Positions 42,391 to 49,725 of a stretch of DNA of 64,000 nucleotides are shown here, piece after piece. Under the pieces are notes generated by a model. It did not search any database and was not told the origin of the DNA. It saw nothing but the letters and a program-made list of their open reading frames with translations. The DNA lies in assembly GCA_964412375.1 (NCBI GenBank), contig CAYPOD010000002.1, positions 1-64,000 of the forward strand, read 5' to 3'. The DNA comes from CADEDV01 sp964412375. GTDB taxonomy: Bacteria > Bacteroidota > Bacteroidia > Chitinophagales > Chitinophagaceae. Numbering within the stretch: the stretch's first letter is position 1; each line of letters opens with the position of its first letter. Made by a program: the position numbers and the translations under genes.

Positions 42391-43122
42391 ATGAAACGAG
42401 AACTGACCTCATGGTATAGCCCTGCCTTAAACAAAGAAATGCCTATTGCAACATATGGCGATTTTGGATTTGCTTTATTGCTGGTGCCGACAGCAGCTGC
42501 GGATTACCTGGAATACGAACGGTTTCAACTGATGGACCATATTGCCCCTTTTATTGATGGCGGCAAAGTGAAAGTGTTTTCCATTGACAGTATCAATAAT
42601 GAAAGCTGGCTCAACAACAATATCAATCCCCGGGATAAATCGATCCGCCACCAGCAATGGAATCATTATGTTTTCAGCGAGGTGGTTCCCTTTATCCGCA
42701 ACAACACCAGCCAGGAGACACCCATCATCACCTGCGGAGCTTCTTTTGGCGCTTTACACAGTATGAATCTTTTTCTCAAAAGACCTGATATCATTAATGG
42801 GGTCATTGCCATGAGTGGTGTATATGATCTCACAGAGTATACAAAGGGTCATTATGACGACGATGTATATTTCAACAGCCCGATGCATTTTATGCCTAAT
42901 CTTAATGATCATGCCATCCTGGAACAGATTCGTCAGAGCCGCCATATTCATATCCTCACCGGCAGCGGTAATTATGAAGACCCTGCCGCCAGCGGACGTT
43001 TTGCAAAAGTGCTGTATGATAAAGGCATCTGGTATGAACTGGATGTGTGGGGCGCTGAGTGGCCACATGACTGGAACACCTGGAGGGCCATGCTGCCCCA
43101 TTATTTGGGTACGAAGTTCTGA
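42391..43122 (+). CDS. putative esterase, alpha/beta-hydrolase
   Basis: 243 aa, no signal peptide. The fold is that of the esterase D/antigen 85-like family: CGASFGALHSM contains the nucleophile Ser118 in GxSxG, with Asp candidates near 190-200 (TGSGNYEDPAAS) and a terminal His in EWPHDWNTWRAMLPHYL. Members cleave carboxyl esters; some cleave S-formylglutathione or feruloyl esters, but no specific substrate is suggested here. Cytosolic. Confidence 0.85.
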   Translation: MKRELTSWYSPALNKEMPIATYGDFGFALLLVPTAAADYLEYERFQLMDHIAPFIDGGKVKVFSIDSINNESWLNNNINPRDKSIRHQQWNHYVFSEVVPFIRNNTSQETPIITCGASFGALHSMNLFLKRPDIINGVIAMSGVYDLTEYTKGHYDDDVYFNSPMHFMPNLNDHAILEQIRQSRHIHILTGSGNYEDPAASGRFAKVLYDKGIWYELDVWGAEWPHDWNTWRAMLPHYLGTKF

Positions 43123-43241
43123 GGTGAAGGACAGTTTAGTTTTACTGAGCAATATTTTTAAAACATTGATTTTGCTCAGTGTGTGGCGATAACCTTTGAT
43201 CTTACTTTTATTATCAGTTTAGTCACTATCAATATATCAAT

Positions 43242-43685
43242 ATGGAAAAAAGGTATGTGATCTGGATTGACCTGAAAAAAGCGGTAATCGGTTGTTTTGA
43301 TGAGAATAACCGATATAAACATCTGTCATTGGCATCTGGTATTGAAACAAGGGTAAGGTTCCCGGGTGAAACCACCAATAAACTGCGGTTGCTGACAAAC
43401 AAAAGAAACAGGGAAACTGCCGAGCAACGAAAGCAAAACCAACAATTGCTTGCTTTTTGCAACGCTGTAATAAAAGAGATCAAACCCTGTCGTTCTGTTT
43501 TGATACTTGGCCCTGCGGATACAAAGTTTCTTTTGCAAAAATCTCTCGAAACAAAAAAAGCGTTTGAGAATACACAGTTAACTGTAAAAGCATCGGATAA
43601 GATCACTTTAGCTGAGTTGAAGGCCGCAGCTATGAAATTCTTTAAAGTGCCGGGTCCACCGAGAGGCAGGCTTCCCAGAACTTAG
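43242..43685 (+). CDS. hypothetical protein resembling the release factor eRF1/Pelota C-terminal fold
   Basis: 147 aa. It begins RYVIWIDLKKAVIGCF, with a beta-strand pattern, then has a basic helix (TNKRNRETAEQRKQNQQLLAFCNAVI), and SVLILGPADTKFLLQKSLE, which resembles the conserved GP(G/A)xxK motif found in the eRF1 and host-attachment family. There is no GGQ catalytic loop. It ends in a basic, proline-rich tail (PGPPRGRLPRT). A ribosome-associated role is conceivable, but the match is from motif memory only. It converges with aat and overlaps its stop by four bases. Confidence 0.65.
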   Translation: MEKRYVIWIDLKKAVIGCFDENNRYKHLSLASGIETRVRFPGETTNKLRLLTNKRNRETAEQRKQNQQLLAFCNAVIKEIKPCRSVLILGPADTKFLLQKSLETKKAFENTQLTVKASDKITLAELKAAAMKFFKVPGPPRGRLPRT

Positions 43686-44329
43686 GGAATATTTTCAGAG
43701 AGCAGTTTCAAAAACTCTTTTCCGGGGATCATTCTGGCCCCAAAGCTTTCGAGGTATTCGGTATAAACCTGGCAGTCTATCAATTGAATACCTTCTTCCG
43801 CTAAATGCTGCACATAACGGATAAATCCATAGCGGGAAGAATTGCTGAGCTTACTGAACATACTCTCTCCAAAAAAAACTTTGCCAAGTTTAATGCCATA
43901 TAACCCGCCAACCAACTCGCCATTTCTCCAAACTTCGGCGCTGTGTGCATATCCCAATTCATGCATTTTAATATACGCCATCTCGATTTCGTTTGTTATC
44001 CATGTACCATCCTGGCCGGGTCTTGTAATTTTTTTGCATTGATGAATGACCTGGGGAAAGGCTTTGTTTACAGTAAATACAAACTCATTCTTGTTCAGTA
44101 GCGGTTTTATGCTTTTGCTGATTTTTAATTCATCCGGGAAGAGCACAAACCTCGGGTCGGGGCTCCACCACAGGATATGTTCCCCCTCATACCAGGGAAA
44201 AATGCCATTGCGATAGGCCTGCAATAACCGTTCGGGAGAAAGATCGCCGCCCATGGCCAGCAAACCATCCGGCTCTGCCAAATGAGGTGGGGGAAAAGAA
44301 AGTTCTTTATCCAGTACAAACAACGGCAT
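43682..44329 (-). CDS. aat: leucyl/phenylalanyl-tRNA--protein transferase
   Basis: 215 aa from ATG 44329; the longer frame upstream has no family similarity and overlaps clpS. Motifs: FPPPHLAEPDGLLAMGGDLSPERLLQAYRNGIFPWY, WWSPDPRFVLFP, WITNEIEMAYIKMHELGYAHSAEVW, GGLYGIKLGKVFFGESMFS and LIDCQVYTEYLESFGA. It adds Leu or Phe to proteins with N-terminal Lys or Arg, creating an N-degron that ClpS delivers to ClpAP. The start lies five bases after the clpS stop, so both are cotranscribed. Confidence 0.96.
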   Translation of the reverse strand: MPLFVLDKELSFPPPHLAEPDGLLAMGGDLSPERLLQAYRNGIFPWYEGEHILWWSPDPRFVLFPDELKISKSIKPLLNKNEFVFTVNKAFPQVIHQCKKITRPGQDGTWITNEIEMAYIKMHELGYAHSAEVWRNGELVGGLYGIKLGKVFFGESMFSKLSNSSRYGFIRYVQHLAEEGIQLIDCQVYTEYLESFGARMIPGKEFLKLLSENIP

Positions 44330-44334
44330 GGGAA

Positions 44335-44637
44335 TTATTCTGCAATCACTTCCACGGTGGCGTTGATGCCCCGTTCGGTAATGGCATCGCACAGGGGTTT
44401 CAGATCGTCGTAAGAACCCTGTTTTACGGCATATTTACCATGGAAATGGATGATATAGGAGCATTGCTCGGCCTGTTCGTAGCTGTGGCCGCAAACTTCT
44501 ACCAGTGTTTCAATCACCCATTCAAAAGTGTTCACCTCATCATTCCAGACAATAAGGCTGCAGGGCTCTTCATGGCTGGTGAGCACATCGGTGTCGTTAA
44601 AGCTTTCGGTTGATATGTCTTTTTTTGTCAGTGCCAT
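44335..44637 (-). CDS. clpS: ATP-dependent Clp protease adaptor ClpS
   Basis: 100 aa. The core is CSLIVWNDEVNTFEWVIETLVEVCGHSYEQAEQCSYIIHFHGKYAVKQGSYDDLKPLCDAITERGINATVE. The NDEVNTFE segment and the hydrophobic pocket residues recognise N-terminal Leu, Phe, Tyr and Trp; the extended N-terminus engages ClpA or ClpC. A TATTTTTG box (44662-44655 on the minus strand) lies 17 bases upstream. It forms an N-degron operon with aat. Confidence 0.96.
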   Translation of the reverse strand: MALTKKDISTESFNDTDVLTSHEEPCSLIVWNDEVNTFEWVIETLVEVCGHSYEQAEQCSYIIHFHGKYAVKQGSYDDLKPLCDAITERGINATVEVIAE

Positions 44638-44716
44638 TCATGTAATACTGCGGACAAAAATAAAGATTATCATCCGGGAATGAAAGCGAAATTGTACTTT
44701 GTTCCAAATCAATTTT

Positions 44717-45100
44717 ATGGGCACTATTACAGGTGTAGGAGGGGTGTTTATAAAAGCCAAAGACCCCCATGTACTGGCGGCGTGGTACCAGCAACACCTT
44801 GGCATAGGTTTCAACGGGAATGTATATAAAGATTTTCCGTTCACCGGGGAAGATGGCAAGGTTTTGCCCGGTTATACGGTGCTTTCCTTTTTCAAAGAAG
44901 ATGCGGATTATTTTGCACCCAGTGAAAAGCAAGCGATGCTGAACCTGCGGGTGGAGGGATTGTTTGCATTGTTGGAAAAACTCAAAGCAGAGGGAGTAAC
45001 TGTTGTAGGTGAACCGCTGGACGAGGAATATGGAAAATTTGGCTGGATCATGGACCCGGAAGGGAATAAGATAGAGTTGTGGGAACCACCTCTTGCCTGA
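44717..45100 (+). CDS. VOC/glyoxalase family protein
   Basis: 127 aa from ATG 44717. One complete VOC repeat pair: VGGVFIKAKDPHVLAAWYQQHLGIGF, then YTVLSFFKEDADYFAPSEKQAMLNLRVEGLFALLEKLKAEGVTVVGEP and the terminal WIMDPEGNKIELWEP, where Glu is a likely metal ligand. The family includes glyoxalase I, fosfomycin resistance enzymes and dioxygenases; the substrate is not readable. Divergent from clpS. Confidence 0.88.
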   Translation: MGTITGVGGVFIKAKDPHVLAAWYQQHLGIGFNGNVYKDFPFTGEDGKVLPGYTVLSFFKEDADYFAPSEKQAMLNLRVEGLFALLEKLKAEGVTVVGEPLDEEYGKFGWIMDPEGNKIELWEPPLA

Positions 45101-45105
45101 TAAAA

Positions 45106-45621
45106 TCAGAAAGCGGCTATTTGCTCTGCAATAATGCCTGACATTTTTTCTTTGATCGGGTAGCTCATTTCGCCTGTGGATGATTGAATGCTGATGTTAC
45201 TGATTTCAGCATTCTTTAGCTGGTTTATTTTAGCTAAATCTAACCAGTAAATAACAAAAAGGAAAGCACCATAATCTAACCTGCTGGGTTTTGACTGGCT
45301 GCCATTAGTATTGTTAAGTGCTATTATTGTTCCATCCTCTAAAGTTATTTCACAAGCAGCATTTTTACTTATTGAAAAAACACTGGTTCTGCCCGTTTGT
45401 ATTTCAAAACCCAGCATGTATCCGTTTTTCGATTTGTATACTGTTGATTTAATATAATCACTGACTGAGTTTTTTGCGCCGGGTTTTACGTACAGCGTTT
45501 TTTGTTTGGTAGAATAAAGGGTATCGCCGGTTTGACGGTCAATTTCATACTTTATTCCTTTTTGTGCATAAACGGTAAAGGAGTAAGCAAAAAGGATAAA
45601 GAGTGTAGTGATGATTTTCAT
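45106..45621 (-). CDS. exported protein of unknown function
   Basis: 171 aa. The signal peptide is MKIITTLFILFAYSFTVYAQ. The mature part is rich in polar residues and beta-strand patterns (TLYVKPGAKNSVSDYIKSTVYKSKNGYMLGFEIQTG; EITLEDGTIIALNNTNG). No domain recognised. It converges with the VOC gene, five bases apart. Confidence 0.65.
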   Translation of the reverse strand: MKIITTLFILFAYSFTVYAQKGIKYEIDRQTGDTLYSTKQKTLYVKPGAKNSVSDYIKSTVYKSKNGYMLGFEIQTGRTSVFSISKNAACEITLEDGTIIALNNTNGSQSKPSRLDYGAFLFVIYWLDLAKINQLKNAEISNISIQSSTGEMSYPIKEKMSGIIAEQIAAF

Positions 45622-45684
45622 TTTAAAGGAGTTGACAAGGCGGGTATAGGGGGCTAAAAATAGAGTAATAAGCGGGAAAAAAAA

Positions 45685-45715
45685 TTTGGCTAAAAAACAG
45701 ACAGGCTTATCTTTG
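45685..45715 (+). promoter_or_regulatory. promoter of tRNA-Val(TAC)
   Basis: TTTG (45685-45688), a 19-base spacer and TATCTTTG (45708-45715) match the full TTTG-N19-21-TAnnTTTG consensus. The expected start is near 45722, about 40 bases before the tRNA. Confidence 0.75.
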
Positions 45716-45762
45716 CACTCCCAAAATAATCCGCCTTCGCTTTAGCTTTGGTGGACAATGAA

Positions 45763-45837
45763 GGGAGTTTAGCTCAGCTGGTTCAGAGCATCTGCCTTAC
45801 AAGCAGAGGGTCGGCGGTTCGATCCCGTCAACTCCCA
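45763..45837 (+). tRNA. tRNA-Val (TAC)
   Basis: 75 nt. Acceptor GGGAGTT pairs with AACTCCC; D-arm TAGCTCAGCTGGTTCAGAGC; anticodon stem TCTGC-CTTACAA-GCAGA gives anticodon TAC; T-arm GGCGGTTCGATCCCGTC. CCA is not encoded (ACAA follows). Confidence 0.95.
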
Positions 45838-45841
45838 CAAA

Positions 45842-45868
45842 GCCCTGCAAATGCAGGGTTTTTCTTTT
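45842..45868 (+). terminator. terminator after tRNA-Val(TAC)
   Basis: CCCTGC-aaat-GCAGGG followed by TTTTTCTTTT, directly after the tRNA and just before the tag ATG. Confidence 0.85.
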
Positions 45869-45871
45869 ATC

Positions 45872-46414
45872 ATGTCTTATTGCGATTTTGTAAGAAATAA
45901 AGGGAAAGGGACCGTTCATGAACATTATCATGACACCGAATACGGCTTCCCGATTCACGACGATAACCTGCTTTTTGCAAGACTGGTACTGGAGATCAAC
46001 CAGGCCGGGCTGAGTTGGGAAACGATCCTGAAAAAGAAAGATAATTTCTTTAAGGCCTTTGATGATTTCAATATAGATAAAGTAGCCCGATATTCTGAAA
46101 AGAAAAAGGAAAAGCTGATGCAGGATGCGGGCATCATCCGCAACCGGCTAAAAATTGAAGCGGCAGTTCATAACGCCAAAACAATAAAGACCATTCAAAA
46201 AGAGAAGGGCTCATTTAAAAACTGGCTTGATCATCATCATCCTAAAACAAAAGAAGAGTGGGTGAAGCTGTTTAAGCAAACATTTCGGTTCACCGGCGGG
46301 GAGATTGTGAATGAATTTTTAATGAGTACCGGTTATTTACCGGGCTGCCATATTGAAAGCTGTCCTGTTTATAAAAAAGTGCTGAAGCAAAAGCCTGCCT
46401 GGGCAAGAAAATAA
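45872..46414 (+). CDS. tag: DNA-3-methyladenine glycosylase I
   Basis: 180 aa from ATG 45872 (the frame is open further but would run back into the terminator). MSYCDFVRNKG starts the protein with the zinc-binding Cys; YHDTEYGFPIHDDNLLFARLVLEINQAGLSWETILKKKDNF is the family core with the active-site Glu and Trp; the C-terminus GYLPGCHIESCPVYKKVL supplies His and Cys zinc ligands. It excises 3-methyladenine from alkylated DNA. Confidence 0.95.
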   Translation: MSYCDFVRNKGKGTVHEHYHDTEYGFPIHDDNLLFARLVLEINQAGLSWETILKKKDNFFKAFDDFNIDKVARYSEKKKEKLMQDAGIIRNRLKIEAAVHNAKTIKTIQKEKGSFKNWLDHHHPKTKEEWVKLFKQTFRFTGGEIVNEFLMSTGYLPGCHIESCPVYKKVLKQKPAWARK

Positions 46415-46705
46415 TCAATTCGGTTGCACAGCTGGCAACCTGTAATGCTGCCCGTCCAGTACAAACAATTCATCAATCTCGTAGTCCCAGAATTTGTAAA
46501 GAGGAGATTTTTCTAACAGTTTTTCAATTTCTGCTTTGTTCTCTGCATTCAGGGTGATCCAGGCCCGTTGTGTTTCCATGCTCACGGCATATTGATCAAT
46601 GATCTCTTTGTTGATGAGAAAATTGATATAAGTGCGGTGCGGGGGCACCAGTTCCATAAACTCATCACTCATTTCAAACTGTATGGTGACCTGGTATTTT
46701 TTCAT
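46415..46705 (-). CDS. YciI/muconolactone isomerase-like small protein
   Basis: 96 aa. MKKYQVTIQFEMSDEFMELVPPHRTYINFLINKEIIDQYAVSMETQRAWITLNA has the beta-alpha-beta pattern of dimeric ferredoxin-like (YciI or muconolactone isomerase-like) proteins, with His23 and Arg24 in a plausible pocket. Function unknown. It converges with tag, with no bases between the stops. Confidence 0.7.
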   Translation of the reverse strand: MKKYQVTIQFEMSDEFMELVPPHRTYINFLINKEIIDQYAVSMETQRAWITLNAENKAEIEKLLEKSPLYKFWDYEIDELFVLDGQHYRLPAVQPN

Positions 46706-46769
46706 TGTTAATATATAGACATTTCAAAAACGGAAATGTTGCAGCGCTTGAGAAAATAAGGAAAGAAAG

Positions 46770-46844
46770 TGGAACGTACTGGGCTCGAACCAGTGACCCC
46801 TACTCTGTCAAAGTAGTGCTCTGAACCAACTGAGCTAACGTTCC
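46770..46844 (-). tRNA. tRNA-Val (GAC)
   Basis: 75 nt. Minus-strand acceptor GGAACGT pairs with ACGTTCC; anticodon stem-loop CTACT-TTGACAG-AGTAG gives anticodon GAC; T-arm CACTGGTTCGAGCCCAGT. Immediately upstream (46850-46890) is a second copy of its 5' quarter that carries an inserted palindrome. Confidence 0.95.
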
Positions 46845-46850
46845 AAAGAA

Positions 46851-46890
46851 TCTGAACCATCCCGATAGCTATCGGGAGAGCTAACGTTCC
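46851..46890 (-). pseudogene. tRNA-Val 5' fragment interrupted by an 18-bp palindrome
   Basis: On the minus strand GGAACGTTAGCTC (46890-46878) is followed by the perfect palindrome TCCCGATAGCTATCGGGA (46877-46860) and then TGGTTCAGA (46859-46851). The intact tRNA reads GGAACGTTAGCTC-AGT-TGGTTCAGA. So the first 25 bases are duplicated and the palindrome sits exactly in the D-loop, replacing AGT. The fragment lies in the leader of the functional tRNA. Confidence 0.8.
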
Positions 46891-46915
46891 GGGGCTGTAA
46901 AAATAAGAGCTTTGC

Positions 46916-48208
46916 TTAAATCTTCCACTCCACAATAGCATTTACCCATTCCTCCCGGTAAGGAGTGCTGATGCGGATATAATTATCGGTATAACCTTCC
47001 ATCATTCCCTGCTTGTCTATGTGTTCAAACAATACCTTTCTTGTTTGCCCTACATGCTGCCCGGTGAAATACTGCATCTTCATGTAAGAAAGATTGCGCA
47101 GCGTTTTATTTCTTTCATGGCGCACATTCATCGGCACCACAGGACCCAGCGTTAATGCATGGGTATTATCTCTTTCCGAATAAGTGAACACATGCAAATA
47201 GGAAATATCCAATGAATGTAAAAAATCAAAAGTTTCTATGAATTCTTCTTCAGTTTCACCAGGAAAACCCACGATCACATCCACACCTATGGCGCAATGC
47301 GGCATCAGGGTTTTGATCAGCTTTACTCTTTCAGCATACAATTCTCTTTTATATCGTCTGCGCATAGCGCTGAGAACTGCATTGCTGCCACTTTGCAACG
47401 GTATATGAAAATGGGGCATGAATTTATCACTGTTGGCGACAAACTCAATGATTTCATTAGTCAACAGGTTGGGCTCAATAGAAGAGATGCGGTAGCGATG
47501 AATGCCTTCTACTTTTTCGAGTTCTTTGATGAGCTCAAAAAAGTTTTCCTCACGACCACTGATACTGATGGTTTGACCGGCGCCATCGGGTCCTTTGCCA
47601 AAATCACCCAGGTTCACACCGGTCAGAACGATTTCTTTCACGCCACCGGCGGCCAGTTCTTCAGCATTCTTTACCACATTTTTTATCACATCACTGCGAC
47701 TCTTGCCTCTTGCCATCGGGATGGTGCAAAACGAGCAATTATAATCACAGCCGTCTTGTACTTTTAAAAAGGTTCTGGTCCGGTCATTCACCGACCAGGA
47801 AGAATGAAAACCTGTTACCTCGCTGATGTCGCAACTGCAGATCTTTGACGGATCGCCTTTGGCCAGTTCGCGGATATGCTGTGCAATATTGAATTTTTCC
47901 GCAGCGCCCAACACCAGGTCAACACCGGGTATTTCCGAAATTTTTTTTGGCTTTAATTGGGCATAGCAGCCTGTGATCACCACAAAACTTTCGGGAGCTT
48001 TGCGCTGAATACGGCGCACCAGTTGGCGGCATTCTTTATCTGCATTATCCGTTACCGAGCAAGTATTGATCACATACACATCAGCCAGGTCATCAAACTC
48101 TTTTTTCTCAAAACCTTCGTTTTCCAAAATGCGGGAAAGCGAGGAAGTTTCGGAGAAATTGAGTTTACAACCGAGTGTATGAAACGCCACTGTTTTCGAT
48201 GCTGCCAT
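46916..48208 (-). CDS. mtaB: tRNA t6A37 methylthiotransferase MtaB
   Basis: 430 aa from ATG 48208; 32 codons of open frame upstream lack similarity and would include the promoter. The N-terminal MTTase domain has Cys ligands in FHTLGCKLNFSE, VINTCSVTDNADKEC and ITGCYAQ; the radical SAM cluster motif is VQDGCDYNCSFCTIPMARG; the C-terminus is a TRAM-like region. It adds a methylthio group to t6A at position 37 of tRNA. The pathway uses two 4Fe-4S clusters. TATCTTTG (48223-48216 on the minus strand) ends seven bases before the ATG. Confidence 0.93.
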   Translation of the reverse strand: MAASKTVAFHTLGCKLNFSETSSLSRILENEGFEKKEFDDLADVYVINTCSVTDNADKECRQLVRRIQRKAPESFVVITGCYAQLKPKKISEIPGVDLVLGAAEKFNIAQHIRELAKGDPSKICSCDISEVTGFHSSWSVNDRTRTFLKVQDGCDYNCSFCTIPMARGKSRSDVIKNVVKNAEELAAGGVKEIVLTGVNLGDFGKGPDGAGQTISISGREENFFELIKELEKVEGIHRYRISSIEPNLLTNEIIEFVANSDKFMPHFHIPLQSGSNAVLSAMRRRYKRELYAERVKLIKTLMPHCAIGVDVIVGFPGETEEEFIETFDFLHSLDISYLHVFTYSERDNTHALTLGPVVPMNVRHERNKTLRNLSYMKMQYFTGQHVGQTRKVLFEHIDKQGMMEGYTDNYIRISTPYREEWVNAIVEWKI

Positions 48209-48270
48209 GGGGCGGCAAAGATAAGCTGATAAGTTTAAACAAGGGGTTTCCAAGGCAGAGGTACTGGTTT

Positions 48271-48360
48271 GTATTTCACGCAAAGGCGCAAAGACTAAAT
48301 ACAAAAGGCGCTAAGTTTTTTTGCGATGTTGCGAAAACTTAGCGTCTTTGGGTGAAACAA
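48271..48360. repeat. intergenic hairpin of CGCAAAG words
   Basis: GTATTTCACGCAAAGGCGCAAAG at the left is an imperfect inverted repeat of CTTAGCGTCTTTGGGTGAAAC at the right; inner arms GCGCTAAGTTTT and AAAACTTAGCGT pair fully except at one end. The same CGCAAAG words build the hairpin at 62203-62315. Confidence 0.7.
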
Positions 48361-48438
48361 ATTACGGCGGCAAATGCTGCCGGTTTCCAGGTTACTTGTC
48401 AACTTTTCAACATTTCCCTACTTTTAGCCAAAGTTTTG

Positions 48439-48909
48439 ATGTTGTTTAAAAAACTACTGCCGATACTGATCGTTGTTGTGCTGGGGATTGCCCTTTTTGC
48501 CGTTCGCCGGATGCAGGCTGATGATAAGCCGGAACCCAAGCCCAAAACAACAACTACCAAAACTAGTGACCCGTCCTCCGCCGTCAACCGCAACCATGGT
48601 TTTGACCGCCGCACTTCTTATATTGAATATACCGAACATGCTAAATGCCGGATGCAGTGCCGCAAGATATCGCAGGCAGAAGTGGAGGAGATCATGCGGG
48701 ATGGAAAGATCAACTATAGCAAAAGCGATGTGAAAGCAAGACCCTGCCCCACCTATGCACTGGAAGGAGTGACAAACGATAACCAACGGGTTCGCATCGT
48801 GTTTGCCCAATGCGATTTTAAAACTAAAGTTGTTACGACAATTGACCTCGGAACCGATTGGAGTTGTTCCTGCCCGGGCGATGACAAAAAATACCAAAAC
48901 AAAAAGTGA
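48439..48909 (+). CDS. membrane-anchored DUF4258 protein
   Basis: 156 aa from ATG 48439. One N-terminal transmembrane segment (KLLPILIVVVLGIALFAV), a Pro/Lys/Thr-rich linker, and a C-terminal DUF4258 domain (YTEHAKCRMQCRKISQAEVEEIMRDGKI to VRIVFAQCDFKTKVVTTIDLG). DUF4258 resembles the RelE/BrnT-like toxin-related fold by its HAxxRMxxRxIS pattern, but no antitoxin gene is next to it and it is anchored outside the cytosol. Its stop codon overlaps the plsC ATG by one base. Confidence 0.8.
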   Translation: MLFKKLLPILIVVVLGIALFAVRRMQADDKPEPKPKTTTTKTSDPSSAVNRNHGFDRRTSYIEYTEHAKCRMQCRKISQAEVEEIMRDGKINYSKSDVKARPCPTYALEGVTNDNQRVRIVFAQCDFKTKVVTTIDLGTDWSCSCPGDDKKYQNKK

Positions 48910-49694
48910 TGCAGATCCTGCTGAAACCCCTCCAATGGGTCTATTGCATCTATGCTTTTATTCTCTTTGTGGTTATCATGCTGCTGATCTTTCCCTTTGC
49001 GGTCATCGCCAGTTTTTTCGGACGGATAAAGGGTGGCAATATGGTGCTGCGGCAATGCAGGCTATGGGCCGATCTCTGGTTTTTTTTCATTTTTATTTTT
49101 CAGAAGCGGATATATGAAGTGCCGCATGACCGGTCAAAATCTTACATCTTTGTCAGCAATCATATTTCTTATTTGGATGCAGCCATTCTTCCCAAAGCCT
49201 ATAGACAGCCCATACGACCATTGGGAAAAGTGGAGATGAGCAAGGTGCCGGTTTTTGGGTTTATTTACCGCATGGCAATTGTGACTGTTGACCGAAGCAG
49301 TGCTGTCAACCGAGCCAATAGTGTTCGGGTTTTAAAATCAATTATTGGTAAAGGCATTTCGGTGATGGTTTTTCCTGAAGGCACTTTCAACATGGGAACA
49401 ACCCCGTTAAAAGAATTTTACGATGGTGCTTTTCGGGTAGCCATTGAAACACAGGTCCCCATCAAACCGGTATTATTCCTGGATGCTTACAGGCGGTTAA
49501 ATTATAAAAGCCTTTTTTCACTCACTCCCGGCCTCAACCGGATTCTTTACCTCGATGAGATACCGGTTCATACGTATACAATTGCAGATGTAAGCAGTTT
49601 GAAAGAACAGGTATTTGCCATTATGGAAAAGAAAATGATTGAGTATGACGGGGGCTGGCGTAAACCCCCGGCCCCTAAAGGGGAGCAAAGATGA
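48909..49694 (+). CDS. plsC: 1-acyl-sn-glycerol-3-phosphate acyltransferase
   Basis: 261 aa from ATG 48909 (GTG 48906 is adjacent). Two N-terminal membrane helices, then the acyltransferase motifs: SNHISYLDA (HX4D, catalytic His and Asp), VFPEGTFN and IKPVLFLDAYR. It adds the second acyl chain in phosphatidic acid synthesis at the inner membrane. The last residues (GGWRKPPAPKGEQR) come from a CCCC-taaa-GGGG palindromic element that seems to have replaced the original end. Confidence 0.92.
   Translation: MQILLKPLQWVYCIYAFILFVVIMLLIFPFAVIASFFGRIKGGNMVLRQCRLWADLWFFFIFIFQKRIYEVPHDRSKSYIFVSNHISYLDAAILPKAYRQPIRPLGKVEMSKVPVFGFIYRMAIVTVDRSSAVNRANSVRVLKSIIGKGISVMVFPEGTFNMGTTPLKEFYDGAFRVAIETQVPIKPVLFLDAYRRLNYKSLFSLTPGLNRILYLDEIPVHTYTIADVSSLKEQVFAIMEKKMIEYDGGWRKPPAPKGEQR
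49660..49686. repeat. palindromic element at the 3' end of plsC
   Basis: GTAAACCCCCGGCCCCTAAAGGGGAG contains CCCC-taaa-GGGG and encodes the last residues of PlsC. Same family as 29390 and, inverted, 49761. Confidence 0.7.
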
Positions 49695-49725
49695 AAGTTG
49701 TAATCCGGGCTTATCTTCGTTTTCG

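Noticed and set aside
48439..48909. A toxin-antitoxin toxin (DUF4258/BrnT-like)
   Set aside because: No antitoxin gene adjacent and the domain is behind a membrane anchor facing away from the cytosol.
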